Positions 22,340 through 32,975 of a stretch of 64,000 nucleotides of DNA are shown piece by piece. This DNA is from Ceratothoa steindachneri (lineage: Eukaryota > Arthropoda > Malacostraca > Isopoda > Cymothoidae), in contig OZ018318.1 in NCBI GenBank assembly GCA_963969495.1, positions 174,332,294-174,396,293 of the forward strand, in the 5' to 3' direction. Every line of letters starts with the position of its first letter. Positions within the stretch are counted from its first letter, which is position 1. The notes under the pieces are model-generated. The model saw only the letters and a program-made list of their open reading frames with translations, searched no databases and was not told the DNA's origin. The position numbers and the translations under genes are program-made.

Positions 22340-22610
22340 GAATGATCTTTTAGGTCCCTCCAGACCATTGCTATGCCACACATGAGGCTAGGCCTTTTGC
22401 CTTTCACTCAAGCAGAAAGGCAACTTGTACACCTGTCAGAACTTTCAAAATGAGGTGCCAAGCGTTTGTCCTGGTCACCCACTTTACAACTAAAGTACAG
22501 CTCATAAAGTTTCTTCATCTGTTTAGACAAGAGTCTCTTGTATTGTTTTAATGTAATTGATCCACATATATAACAGAAACTGTCTAGGGAATTTTGCATT
22601 CTCTAGGCAT
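22340..22610 (-). pseudogene. Family W, N-terminal Cys-rich exon (locus 2)
   Basis: The minus strand reads, from an ATG at 22610 and across a frameshift in the first few codons, LDSFCYICGSITLKQYKRLL, KQMKKLYELYFSCKVGDQDK, RLAPHF, and after a stop VKGKRPSLMCGIAMVWRDLK. C-x2-C pairs (CYIC and RCTSC) suggest a zinc-binding domain. The counterpart at 58300-58591 is better preserved at its start, and the third locus carries the matching APHICCKGCY and [18 protein letters not shown]. Just upstream of the ATG the complement reads TTTATTTATAG, which looks like a splice acceptor. The exon is the first coding piece of a gene copy whose next exon lies beyond the LTR at 20128-20430. Confidence 0.72.
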
Positions 22611-22619
22611 TTTAGCTGT

Positions 22620-23132
22620 CTTCTATAAATAAAAAAACACTAGTATGTGAAAAATAATATAAATAGTAAAAACAACAAATATTAAACAAAAAAGTAAAAA
22701 TAGGAAGCATTTTTAGTAAGTTCCAAATTTATCAAGCGTTACGTAAGAGTTACCACGGATTTAGAGCCATAAACTACAAAGGAATCTAGTATGCTTTTAT
22801 AAATTTCATAGATTAGGTTGCCAAATAAATTAGAAACATACCATTAAAATTAAATCCAAATCTGTTTATAAATTTTAGAGTTGTCAGTTTCCGCCCAATC
22901 TTGTTTGCATTCAACCCCAAAGGAACTCTCAGCGTATTTAAGGTAAGTAAGATGGTAATTTACGAGAAACATAAAGGTTGCAGAAAAAGACGGATCAGAT
23001 ATTTGTGATTTAGGCCAAAATTTGCTCTAGAAAAAGTTATTCTAATTTCCTGTTGTTTTTTTTTTAAATTTTTTACAGTCTAATCAATATCCTTCATAAC
23101 ACTGAAGTAATTGATTGTATAGTTCACGGTTG
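22620..23132. other. Shared non-coding DNA of repeat A, before mariner
   Basis: AT-rich sequence matched closely by 58600-59099. No gene seen. Confidence 0.6.
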
Positions 23133-23134
23133 TA

Positions 23135-24436
23135 TAGAGGGGGAGTCAAAAAGTTCTCAGATAAATGGCATAAAATTTTTATTTGTAATAATACTGTAAT
23201 CATTTTTCTACATAAGCTCCATTAACATCTATACACTTTCTTAATCTATGAATCCAACGGTAAAGACCATCTTTGTAGAATTCACGGGGTTGTCTCTGGC
23301 ACCAAGTAATGACCTGCTTTTTTGCTTCATCTAATGATTGAAACCGGGTTCCTTTTAGGTGTCCCTTTAAATTTGGAAACAGAAAAAAGTCAGAGGGTGC
23401 TAAATCAGGGCTATAAGGGGGATGAGCAAGAGTTTCCCATCGAAATTCCCGTAGCTGAGATCTCACAGCTTTGGACGAATGTGCAGGGGCATTGTCATGG
23501 TGGAACAAGATTTGCTTGTGGAGCTTTCCTCGTCGTTTTTTGGCTATTGAAGTTTTCAGATTCCTTAAAACTCCTTCGTAATAGCTGGATGTAACAGTTT
23601 TTTGTCCTTCTAAGAAGTCTATTAAAATAATTCCCTCCGAATCCCAAAAAACTGTAGCCATTATCTTCTTAACGGACCTCTCTGTCTTGAACTTGATAGG
23701 CCCTGCTGCCCCCCTTGGGTGCCACTCTTTTGATTGATTTTTACTTTCAGGATCAAACTGATACACCCAAGTTTCATCTCCCGTTACGAGGCGCTCAAAA
23801 AACTATCCTCGTTTGCTTCAATCTTGGTCAAAATAGCCAAAGAAAGGTTGGCCCTATGATTCAGCTGGTCTTCTCGCAACGCTTTTGGGACCCAACGTGC
23901 TGAAAGCTTGCTCAGGCCAAGATTTTCAGTTAGAATTCCAAATGCTGAGCCATGAGAGATTTCACATGCATTGGCAACTTCATCAACAGTAATACGGCGA
24001 TCTTTATCCACTAGATTCCTCACAAGCTCGACATTTTCTGGGTTAATGGAGGTGGAGGGTCTCCCTTCACGTGGATCATCTTCAAATTCTTCTCTGCCCC
24101 CCTTGAAGCGCTTAATCCAGTCGTAAACTACCGCTCTACATGGCGAAGAGTCACCATAAACCTGTTGTAGAGCGTCAATAATCTTAACAGGCTTCCAATC
24201 AAGTTTAGTCAGGAATTTAATGTTCGCTCTTATCTCAAAATTTGCCATTTTATGGGTTCAAAAAAGTAACCTTTTTGAAGCACATCTAATACAAAGAGTC
24301 TCGACAAATTGAATGACGAATTTTGTAGGAATTGTTCAGAAAACATGAAAGTCGTGTTTGACCCTGTATTTACTTGTACAAAATCGAACATTTCAATAAT
24401 CTGGCATTTGTCTGAGAACTTTTTGACTCACCTACG
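23135..24436 (-). mobile_element. mariner transposon, nearly intact
   Basis: Terminal inverted repeats share GAGTCAAAAAGTTCTCAGA (left 23142-23160, right inverted at about 24412-24430), with TA at both edges. The size of about 1.3 kb is the usual mariner length. The matching place in the large repeat's copy B (59100-59101) has the sequence GGTTGTGTATAATTCACC without any insert, which is an empty target site with a single TA. The interior holds one transposase gene on the minus strand with a single frameshift and no other break. This makes it the youngest-looking element in the window. Confidence 0.97.
23200..24248 (-). pseudogene. mariner transposase, one-base frameshift
   Basis: This would be a DDE/D transposase that cuts and pastes its own element at TA sites in the nucleus. 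The first open part runs from ATG at 24248 to 23784 and carries the paired helix-turn-helix DNA-binding half, with VVYDWIKRFKGGREEFEDDP, GRPSTSI and the mariner signature WVPKAL. A run of six A (six T on the coding strand) at 23797-23802 is one base short of keeping the frame. After it, TGDETWVYQFDPE gives the first catalytic D. The second part (23766-23200) has FHHDNAPAH (second D) and YSPDLAPSDFFLF, with the third D exactly 35 residues after the second, the D,D34D pattern of mariner. The C-terminus ends CIDVNGAYVEK. Total length of about 349 residues is normal. No missing key residue was seen. Confidence 0.95.
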
Positions 24437-24439
24437 TAT

Positions 24440-26272
24440 AATTCACCCATATAGCATGAGATTATTATTATACACAATACATTAACATTTATTAATTCAC
24501 TTTCACAAACAAGAATACATCTATAACATATTGTTTATTTAAAATAAATCCAGCAAACGAAGGCATCGACCTAAGTGTTTTCAAAGAAGATTTTTCAATA
24601 AAATCGTTCCTAAAAATTGTTAAATACTAGTCCCAAAATTTTCCTTCGGAAAAATATTCAGAAAATTTCGGTTCATAAAAATAGTTTATATTTATAAAAC
24701 AATTCGATAAACAAAGTTAAGATTTATTAACTGATTTTACAAAATTATCTGATGAATAAACATTTATGAGCTAATTGCATAAATCAATTTAATGAAACAA
24801 CTTTTAGGAACTGTTTAACTAGACCAATTTCTATTAGAATTTTTAGGAATCATCAACAAGTTTATAGAAATTGGATATCAGCCTTTTATTTAACTGCTTT
24901 GTGGGTTTTTGTTTCCAGCTTAGGAAAAATCTTTCTTGCGTTAAAATTCCAGCGTTTTAAGATCATTAGGATAGAAAAATGCAAATTGCCTCTATTAAAC
25001 CTTTATTCATTATGAGTTGACGTTTCACAATTACACTTATTGTATCTTTAGAACATACTAAGTAAAATTAAATTCACTTACCTTTTTTATACAAAGTCTT
25101 CAGATATTAATGGAATAGTGGGATAGGCATATTATATATGCAGGTGTTTAATATGTTTTGAACAATTTTTGAGGGAATTTCTAGGAGAAAAGATCCAGTC
25201 ATTTACCAGATGGCAGAAATAACATAATTGAAACTCAAATAGTGGGTGGATAAAGATAGTCACTTATGGTTTAAAAGAGAAATATTAAAAAGTAAAACAA
25301 AGGGAAAAATAAACCACAAAAATATGCGTGATTGCCAAAAATAGCATTTATTTGTATTTAAGTTTCTGAGAGAGGAATGTTAAATTTTAAAATACAGAAA
25401 ACTATGAGCTTCAATTTTTTTTGTCAAACATACCTCAATTATAAGCAAAAACAGATCCTTAATAATATTTCAATTCCTTGAAACTAATGAAAGATCTTCT
25501 ACATATATAAAAGTATAAATTGACAATTGAATTGAAATTAATGCTTCTCTATTAGCAGGAAATTACAAGTGTTTGAGATATATTGAGTTTATCACAACAA
25601 AATTAGCAGCTTAACACCCTCACAGAGGTTATATGTTATTGGAATTCATCTTAGTTACGCTTGCGTTTGCATATATCTGTTTCTGAGGGATCTTTAAGCA
25701 ATGAGAATTACATACAAATATGTTCAAGAAATAAACATCGAGAGGAATGTTGAAATCTATGGCTTTTATTTCCATATACAAAAATTTGCTTTTTCAGATA
25801 CCGAGTATAATAAATCCATATTGAATGTCCAGTCATGAGAAAAATAGAACTAATAAGGTATTTAATGAAATATATGCGAACTTTTTAACTTAAGATTTCG
25901 TGAAATATTTTTATAATATTTGTCACTAATTATACTTGTGGCTTAAATTTGTTGATGTGGTGAGTGTATAAGTTTAATCGATTTTTAAGACCAGCGACCC
26001 AGTTCAAAGGAACTCTAATCAGGCTTTAAAGAGGGTTCTGTTCTTTATTTCGATATCACTCAAAGCACAGATTATCTTGAGAATATAAATTGGTTAATAT
26101 CTGACTACTATTAGAGTATCTCCCTTGAGCTGGAAAATTTGTGGTTTTGAAGGGTGATGAATTTATTTTTACTAGGGTAAAACAGAGATTTAATAGATGA
26201 TATATCTATAATCGACATTTGGTAATGAGAGCAAAAAAATAATTTTTTTAGTAGTTTTTAACGCAATCCATT

Positions 26273-26336
<64 letters not shown>

Positions 26337-29060
26337 TATGGTAAGTAGATTAACTTTCCTTTTAGAAAGTTGTTCCTTATTACTGCAAATGTGATTTGAT
26401 GACGAATTACAGAATTTTATTCGTCTAATTTGTACCGTTACCCCATAAAAATATAGTTTTCGTGGGAAACCCAAACCCTGACCGATGGCCCTGAAATATT
26501 TTCGAAAAAACGTCATACGAGCTTTTTCGTATTGTGTACCTATTGTAAGTTTTGCCCATACATAGAGTCTACTCTTGCTCTCAGCCCAAGAGGATTTTCA
26601 GTATGAACCGAGATTTGCAGAGTCCGCTTTTCCAACGTTGCCCTACGTGTCCATGATTTCTCTAATATTCCGTCTCCTTTTATAGTGGCCCGTTATCATT
26701 GTTTATATTCGCTAATATGTTGGGAAGTACACTCGCAAGGGTGAGAAGGACAATATACTTAAAATGTGTCAATTAATAGCTGAAATAAATAGAAAGAGTT
26801 TATACGGCCCTGTAACGAAGGAAGGCTTAGCTGCCGCTACAGAGAGTTAGGATGTTCAACACCATAAAACCATCCCAGAACGATCCAAGAGAATATTAAA
26901 TCCCACTGACAAGCTTATAAAGAAGTATTTAATGAAGAAGTTAAGCTTAATAATCACTGAAAGGTAGAAATTACACTGATTTGTTAGAAGTGTTTGAAAT
27001 AACGATACAGGAGTTGCTGCAAAGAGATCTCAACCACCCTGTAAACCACCAAGCCGACAAGCCTCTTCATAATCAAAAACAAAGAGAAAACAGGCTGATT
27101 TTTTAAAAAAGGGGCTATATTTGTTACCAGAGCACTAGGGTGGTAATTTTTAAAGACTAATCGATATTAAAGTGTGTTCAAGTAGAGATCAGATACTGTT
27201 CTACGACCACGCCACTCTTACTGATATGATAAAAAACACACCCTCAAAAACAGTCACTCACCCTTGATTTTGTTATTTTGGTGGTTTTATTTAAAAGGAA
27301 TGGTTGTTTTTCCTTTCCAAGAAGAAATGCAGAAAGCTAAAATACCGTCTTTAAAGATCATGTTTCAAATTATACTCACTTACTGAGTGTGAAATTTTTA
27401 GGCATGATTCGGCCCCGTGTATTGCACTCTAAATTTCGTGAATTTTCTTTTAGCGGAGAAGGGTTCTTAGATCTTTGAATGAACTGGCAACATTCCTGAT
27501 GGGATCTCATAGAAAAGTGCGAGGGGTAAATGAAAAAGAAGATGAGAGATAGCCTCATCGCTTACATCTTTGCGCTCAAAGACAGAATTAAGAATATGTG
27601 AATCCTCGATATCGAAGCCTGTTACTCTCGGAATTGTCCGAAAGCAACTCGACGCGACTCCATTAAAATCATAAATAAGATGCAATGGATGGCATCTTAA
27701 AATAATTTTGGGCTAATATTTAGGGTTCTGTCTAAGTTTTTATATGACTGCTCAATTTTTTATAGCTAGATCAAGGTTTTCAGCAGAAACTATAATTTGG
27801 TCACGTTCTTTGTGTTTATGATCTAACATTAAAAACCTTATCATTATTTTACCATAATGTGCATATTTTCCCCGTTTTGTAATAGAGACTAAAGAAATTT
27901 GCTCTCGATAAGCATTCAATTATGAAGAATCTATCAAATTTGTCGCAACAGACGGTTCTAAATCACTCGGACTTTTTGAATCATGGTGGAATGCCAACAT
28001 CACTGAAGTGATAAAACTGCTCAGACAAATTTTTGCAAAGGTAGAAAAGATTCAATATAGACTAGCAACGTGTTTCAGTTGGATTAATGGTGTCTTTTTT
28101 CACAAGAAATGGTAGTTGCTCATTAAAATGCCTTCCTTCACATTTGAGAACAGACTTTATTATCGTTTACTTGAGAAAATTTTATTTTAATGCGAAACCT
28201 TCAAGAAATTGAAAATTGAATCAAGGAATTTAAATATACGAGTATTTGAAATCTGACAAAATTCTTCAAATTAATTGATGTCGTACGAATTTTTACGCGG
28301 TATAATATCACCCTTGTTAATTTAAAGACAAGGTTAGATTCGTTTATTTCATTAATCTATGAAAAAAACTGTTAAGGTGTCGAGGGACGTAATGTTTCCC
28401 TTATATTTCAGTTAATTTCCTTTTAAGATAAATGCTTTTTTACATTAAAGTGAAGTTTTATGACGGGACAAAAAGTAAAACCAGATAACTTTTTAAAATT
28501 TAGAGATTAACTCAAGTGTTGGAGGAAATGAGTGTCAGTCTCCTTTTTGGAATTTTGCCTCTGTGGGAATTATTTACTACGGCAAATTTCCCTTTGTGAT
28601 TCTTTTAATATTTCACTTAAAAGGGAATTTGACCCAGGGGCAATTCTTCTAAGATTACATCCCGAGGGGAAATTTCCCAATGGAAACTGGGTCTGAGTAG
28701 CAAAGTAGCAATAATAAAAATAATTATTAGATGACTTACAAAAATGAGGAAATTTCTAATACGTGATGAGAAATTAGAATTTTAATACACTTTCAGGCAC
28801 AATTCATTTCCAGGGCAGAACTTTAGTTTCTTTGTGCATTTTTGTTTGGACTTTTTCAATTTTACACCTATTTGAATCGTTAATCACTCTTTTCTTTTGA
28901 AAATATTTCCTCCATAATCCATAATTCTACATTTATTTCGCTGCTGCTATCTAAAAATGCAAGAAGAAATGAATGGCTTAATTCAAAAGCGAATGAGGAA
29001 AATCCTAAGATAAATTATATAAATGTTAATGAAATGTGGTTACCATAAATAAACAAGCTT
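24440..29060. other. Shared non-coding DNA of repeat A, after mariner
   Basis: AT-rich DNA matched by 59102-63560. Open frames on the minus strand at 27376-27558 and 27467-27685 overlap in different frames. The second (IEDSHILNSVFERKDVSDEA) stays open in copy B, but almost all differences between copies change the amino acid, so there is no sign of constraint. I recognise neither protein. Confidence 0.5.
26276..26334. repeat. (TA)n microsatellite in repeat A
   Basis: About 29 uninterrupted TA units. Copy B has a shorter, interrupted tract at 60866-60905. Confidence 0.97.
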
Positions 29061-29069
29061 TTTATTAAT

Positions 29070-29324
29070 GTGAATATCGTTCCTTTTCCAAGAGAACGTG
29101 AAAAAGCTCTTTTACACATCATCCCGGGGGTGACGAACGAACACAGCAATTTGGAAATCGACGCTGCTCCAGAAAAATGCTGTTCGTACCTACATTACCC
29201 TCCACACATTTTGCCATTTACTGTAAGAGATTGTATTAAGTATGAAGCTGTCGCAGTGGGCCGTGTTGTGCTAATTGTACTGCCGTTGGATGTTTCCTAC
29301 ATAATCTCAGTAACCGCTATGTAA
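29070..29324 (+). other. Open frame repeated in both large-repeat copies (unrecognised)
   Basis: An 84-codon frame, starting at a GTG with no suitable ATG, whose partner is at 63558-63845. Shared blocks are YLHYPPHILPFTVRDCIKYE and AVAVGR. Differences between the copies are mostly amino-acid changing (for example R/S, K/R, L/V, P/Q, L/R), which argues against a maintained protein. It may be a decayed exon. No family recognised. Confidence 0.25.
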
Positions 29325-29480
29325 TGAAATGGATGTCGAGGCAAATTTATCCTCTGCATTGTGGTATTCACTTTATATATAAAAACGAGTTTTTTTATTT
29401 TGTGGTGTGTAATGCGCTGGAATTACATGGAATATAATATAGAAAGGCCACAATGATCCCATAGAAGAGGTTTTCTGCCC

Positions 29481-32340
29481 TTGCATTTTTATTCAAATTT
29501 TCTCCTTATACTCATCATCGAATTTGATAAAAGGTGTCTCAATTTTAATTCTCAATCACAATTTCTTCAATGAAAAAGATTTTATGGGTAGGGGTATTTG
29601 CATTACAATTTAGCCATCAATGGCAAAAGTAGTTACAATAAATAAATTAAATTTTAACAAAATAACAATAAGTCAATTAGCATAGTAATATCTTTTAGCG
29701 TAATATCAAAAGAAAAGTGCGTCTAACTCAGCCTCAAACGCATTGTTGACAGGGTGACGAAATAAGTTATTTAACAATTTGAACAAACATCTTAATATGA
29801 ATAAATTTGACAAAAGATGGTTTTGTTTGGTTGTTTACTGAGACTTATACCAAGAATGACATAACAAACATAATATCTACAGGAAATTAACAAAATATAT
29901 CAATCATCTCTTATATCAGTATATACTAGATAAAGTATTGAAAGTTTAGCCTCCAATTATCAAATATGTTGGGAAATTATTTACTTGTATAAAGAATGCA
30001 AAAGTCTTAAAACAAGCTCATATATTGCAACATATAATTCATAAGCTGATCTGATGATTCTAGTCTCAACATGTGCTTCCTCACCCTCCACAAGGGGCTT
30101 CTAGCGGATATTTTAGCTTTCTTTTTAGGTGGCAAAAGTTCAAGGATTTCGGAAATACATCCTCCGGCTCAACCATCCAGCGTTGAGTAGATTTAATATG
30201 ACGGTCCTCTTAATTTCTACCTTTTTCGCTATACTTTAATATGGGATCCTTCGCTATTTCTGTTTTTGATCGCCACTCCTTCCATTTAACGGGTTTTTCA
30301 TATTTATTTATGATTAGATTAAATTATTATTTGCATTATTATTATTTTTATTAATATTAATATAATAATTATTATAATAAATATTATTGTTATAGTATAT
30401 TATTACACCTGCAGTATGCGATAATGATATAATTGATTCTTTTTTATTCGCATGGATTCATTTGCATGGATGCAGATGTATTTTGAATTATGCCCTTAAA
30501 TATTTTGTTTCTTCTTGTTTCAAAAATATTGACTACATTTGAAGCCAGGAACAAAAGGTATTCGTCTATAAAATGGCCCTGATACGTACAAACTCTTGCG
30601 GTGGGTTCTCTTCTCCCGCTTTGAGAAGATTTCTGGTGAAAATAAGCATGAACCTTTAAATGCCAACAAGGCCAGTGATTGTCAAATGCAAAAGTAGGGT
30701 TTGTATGCGTAAATGTCTTAACGTGACATGTTATTTGTCTACTATATGAAGACTTCAGAGGACATTAGGCTTAGATTTTTCAAACGCCATCTCTACAGGA
30801 CAACTTATGACAGGGATAAATTTAGTTACAAATATGCTTAAAACGACCTCAAAAAGCCCCCGAACAAATCTAAACATCCAAAACTATACTTTGAGCGTTT
30901 AGTTCCATAGAACTATATTCAAGAGTTTACCCCCCTCATTAGGCATAAAGGCATCGTCACGCGCAATATTCTGGCTAGTTATTACCCAGGCATATATACA
31001 TAGAACAAAATCTCACCTTCATTGGATGAGTGTTTGCAATCATACAACCAGTATTATCCATTTTACCCAAAATATAATTTTTATTTCAACTTTTTTACAA
31101 ATTTCACCAAATTGCCTCAATGAAGCAATTTCCTTAAGAAATTGTTTGAATTCAGCCAAGATTTAATATTGGACCTCGTATTCCATAATTTTGTAGCTGG
31201 TGGTAATAGATTAGACATAATGGCTTCAGGATCAATAATTGCTTCACCTGAGAGAATTATCGCCATTCCACAAATATATTCGCGCCCGAAAACGACTAAT
31301 TTGTTATCTAAAACCTAATAACTGCCAAAAATAATATATATATAAATTGTGAAAATATTCAATTAGATGGCAGATGCCTTTTTAGTGTATTCAAACAAAT
31401 ACGACTTAAGTGTTTATTAATAATAAATAAATAAATAAAATCTTATCTCCGCCTGCTCTTGTGCAACTCGAGAGAGAGGTCACAGTTATGGCGCTTGAAG
31501 GAGAATAAGTCTCAAGCTGTCATAAAAATTCATAGTGCATTGCAATGGCAGGCAAGGCTGCCATGTTGCAATGATGTTTGTTGGATGCTGGATGTTAAAT
31601 GTTAGTGCATCCCTACTAATCTAATGGAGTATTAGTAAATAAAACTGAGAATACGAATAATATATAAATCAAATTGTAATAATAAATGTTACGAAATTTT
31701 AACTTAGGCACAGAACCTCCAAGCTCGGACTTAAAAGAGAGTTGGGAGAGCCATCTTTTCCTTATTGCTCTACGTCTAACCACAATACACAAAATTTCAC
31801 ATCAACCTTATGGCCTATTTCGTGACGTTAGTTCTTAAAACCTTTATGTTGCTTCACATTCTCTTTCATGTGATCTAATTGCCAAGGTCCTCCAAAGGTT
31901 AGCCTGGGAATTATATTTCATGGTAATAACATCATAACTATCCGGCGGATTCTAAAGAATTTTGAGACTACTTTGTTGTTTTACATTCTCTTTCCAATTG
32001 TATAATTACCAAGGTCCTCACAACGCCATTCCGAGAATTATTAAAAGTTTAAAGGTTGTAAAGCCATAAATCAGAATAAGAGAGAGCACGCAACTTTTGG
32101 TCAGCCGATCTTGTTTTATAAATAGGCTTCAGTCAGTCGTTACATATATTATAGAAAAACAATGAAACAACTTCGGATTCTTACTGCAACACGGTATTTA
32201 AGCTATTTTAACCTTGGAAAAAATCTTAAGAGCCAAAGTTTTCTCCTAGCGGGGCGATAACACCAGTTTCTGATACATCGAATTACATCATGCTTATTCC
32301 CCACGACAGGTGTGTGGAACGTGCTGTTTTGCGGACTGGT
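29481..32340. other. AT-rich non-coding stretch
   Basis: No gene recognised. It contains an almost pure A/T tract at 30322-30406 built from ATT and TAATA steps, and an (AAAT)n tract near 31421-31440. Whether this belongs to the large repeat is unknown because copy B ends at the window edge. Confidence 0.5.
30322..30406. repeat. A/T-only simple repeat
   Basis: Mixed ATT/TAATAT steps with only isolated G or C bases. Confidence 0.85.
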
Positions 32341-32362
32341 ATGGTGGATTTGTTAGTTTCTT

Positions 32363-32629
32363 ATGACATGTTACAGACTACTGCCATTTTTGTTTGAGTG
32401 TAAGTCGCGATCGGTGGTGTTCTGCCTCGAAGCTTCACGATTTAGCTTATACGCTTGTGCCACCGCTTGCTCCAGTGTTGGAAGTGAGTCTTGGGTTCTG
32501 TTACTATGGGATCGAGAGTTGGCGGTTGTAGGTGGTGGTCTGTGTAAGGTGATGGGCTGGCAGAGGAGAAGGAGAGGAGGGCCTAATAAAGTGGGAGTGA
32601 AATCGATCTCCGGAGAGAAAGTGAGGTAG
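32363..32629 (+). other. Unrecognised open frame in a GC-richer patch
   Basis: An 88-codon plus-strand frame from ATG in sequence of roughly balanced GC, ending SGEKVR before TAG. It includes GWQRRRRGGPNKVGVK. Composition differs from the AT-rich flanks, so it could be an exon or part of a GC-richer element continuing into the minisatellite at 32787. I do not recognise the product and have no homology support. Confidence 0.15.
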
Positions 32630-32786
32630 AGGTAGCTACATGGTGTATCGTCAGTGTCCTAAAGAGGGATGAAAATTATTGGAAAGGATCCAGGACCAAG
32701 GTATTGGACGTCGATCATGAGAGGAGGTTTAGTAGGGCGAGATGTTGTCCTGGAAGGGAGTCGTAACTGGGGATTAAGCCGATGTA

Positions 32787-32975
32787 GGAACTAGGGAAGG
32801 GGTGGGAGTAGGAACATAGAAGGGGGTAGGAGTCGGAACTAGGGAGAGGGTAGAAGTAGGAGCTGGGGAAGGGATAGTGGTAGGAACTGGGGAAGGAAGA
32901 GTGGTAGGAACTGGGAAGGGAATAGGGGTAGGATGTAGGGAAAGAATATGAATAGGAATTAGGGAACGATCTCAT
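32787..32975. repeat. 24-bp G-rich minisatellite, about 7.8 units
   Basis: Units start at exactly 32787, 32811, 32835, 32859, 32883, 32907, 32931 and 32955, each resembling GGAACTAGGGAAGGGGTAGG plus AGTA. The period is a multiple of three, so an eight-residue repeat appears in each frame (complement: a YP.PSSY. motif, 32715-33035), but one frame of the plus strand has a stop. Treated as non-coding tandem DNA. Confidence 0.93.

Larger units (their letters stand above)
20489..29480 (+). repeat. Large direct repeat, copy A (about 9 kb)
   Basis: Sequence from the LTR start to at least 29480 matches 56444-64000 in the same orientation, by eye at about nine of ten positions. Paired landmarks are LTR start 20489/56444, TGG after the LTR 22141/58120, family W ATG 22610/58591, mariner site 23133/59100, (TA)n 26276/60866, open frame 29070/about 63590, and the last window bases at about 29480/64000. 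Copy A is longer mainly because of the mariner at 23135-24436. The right boundary is unknown because copy B runs off the window. Left of the LTR the two copies are unrelated. Confidence 0.93.
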
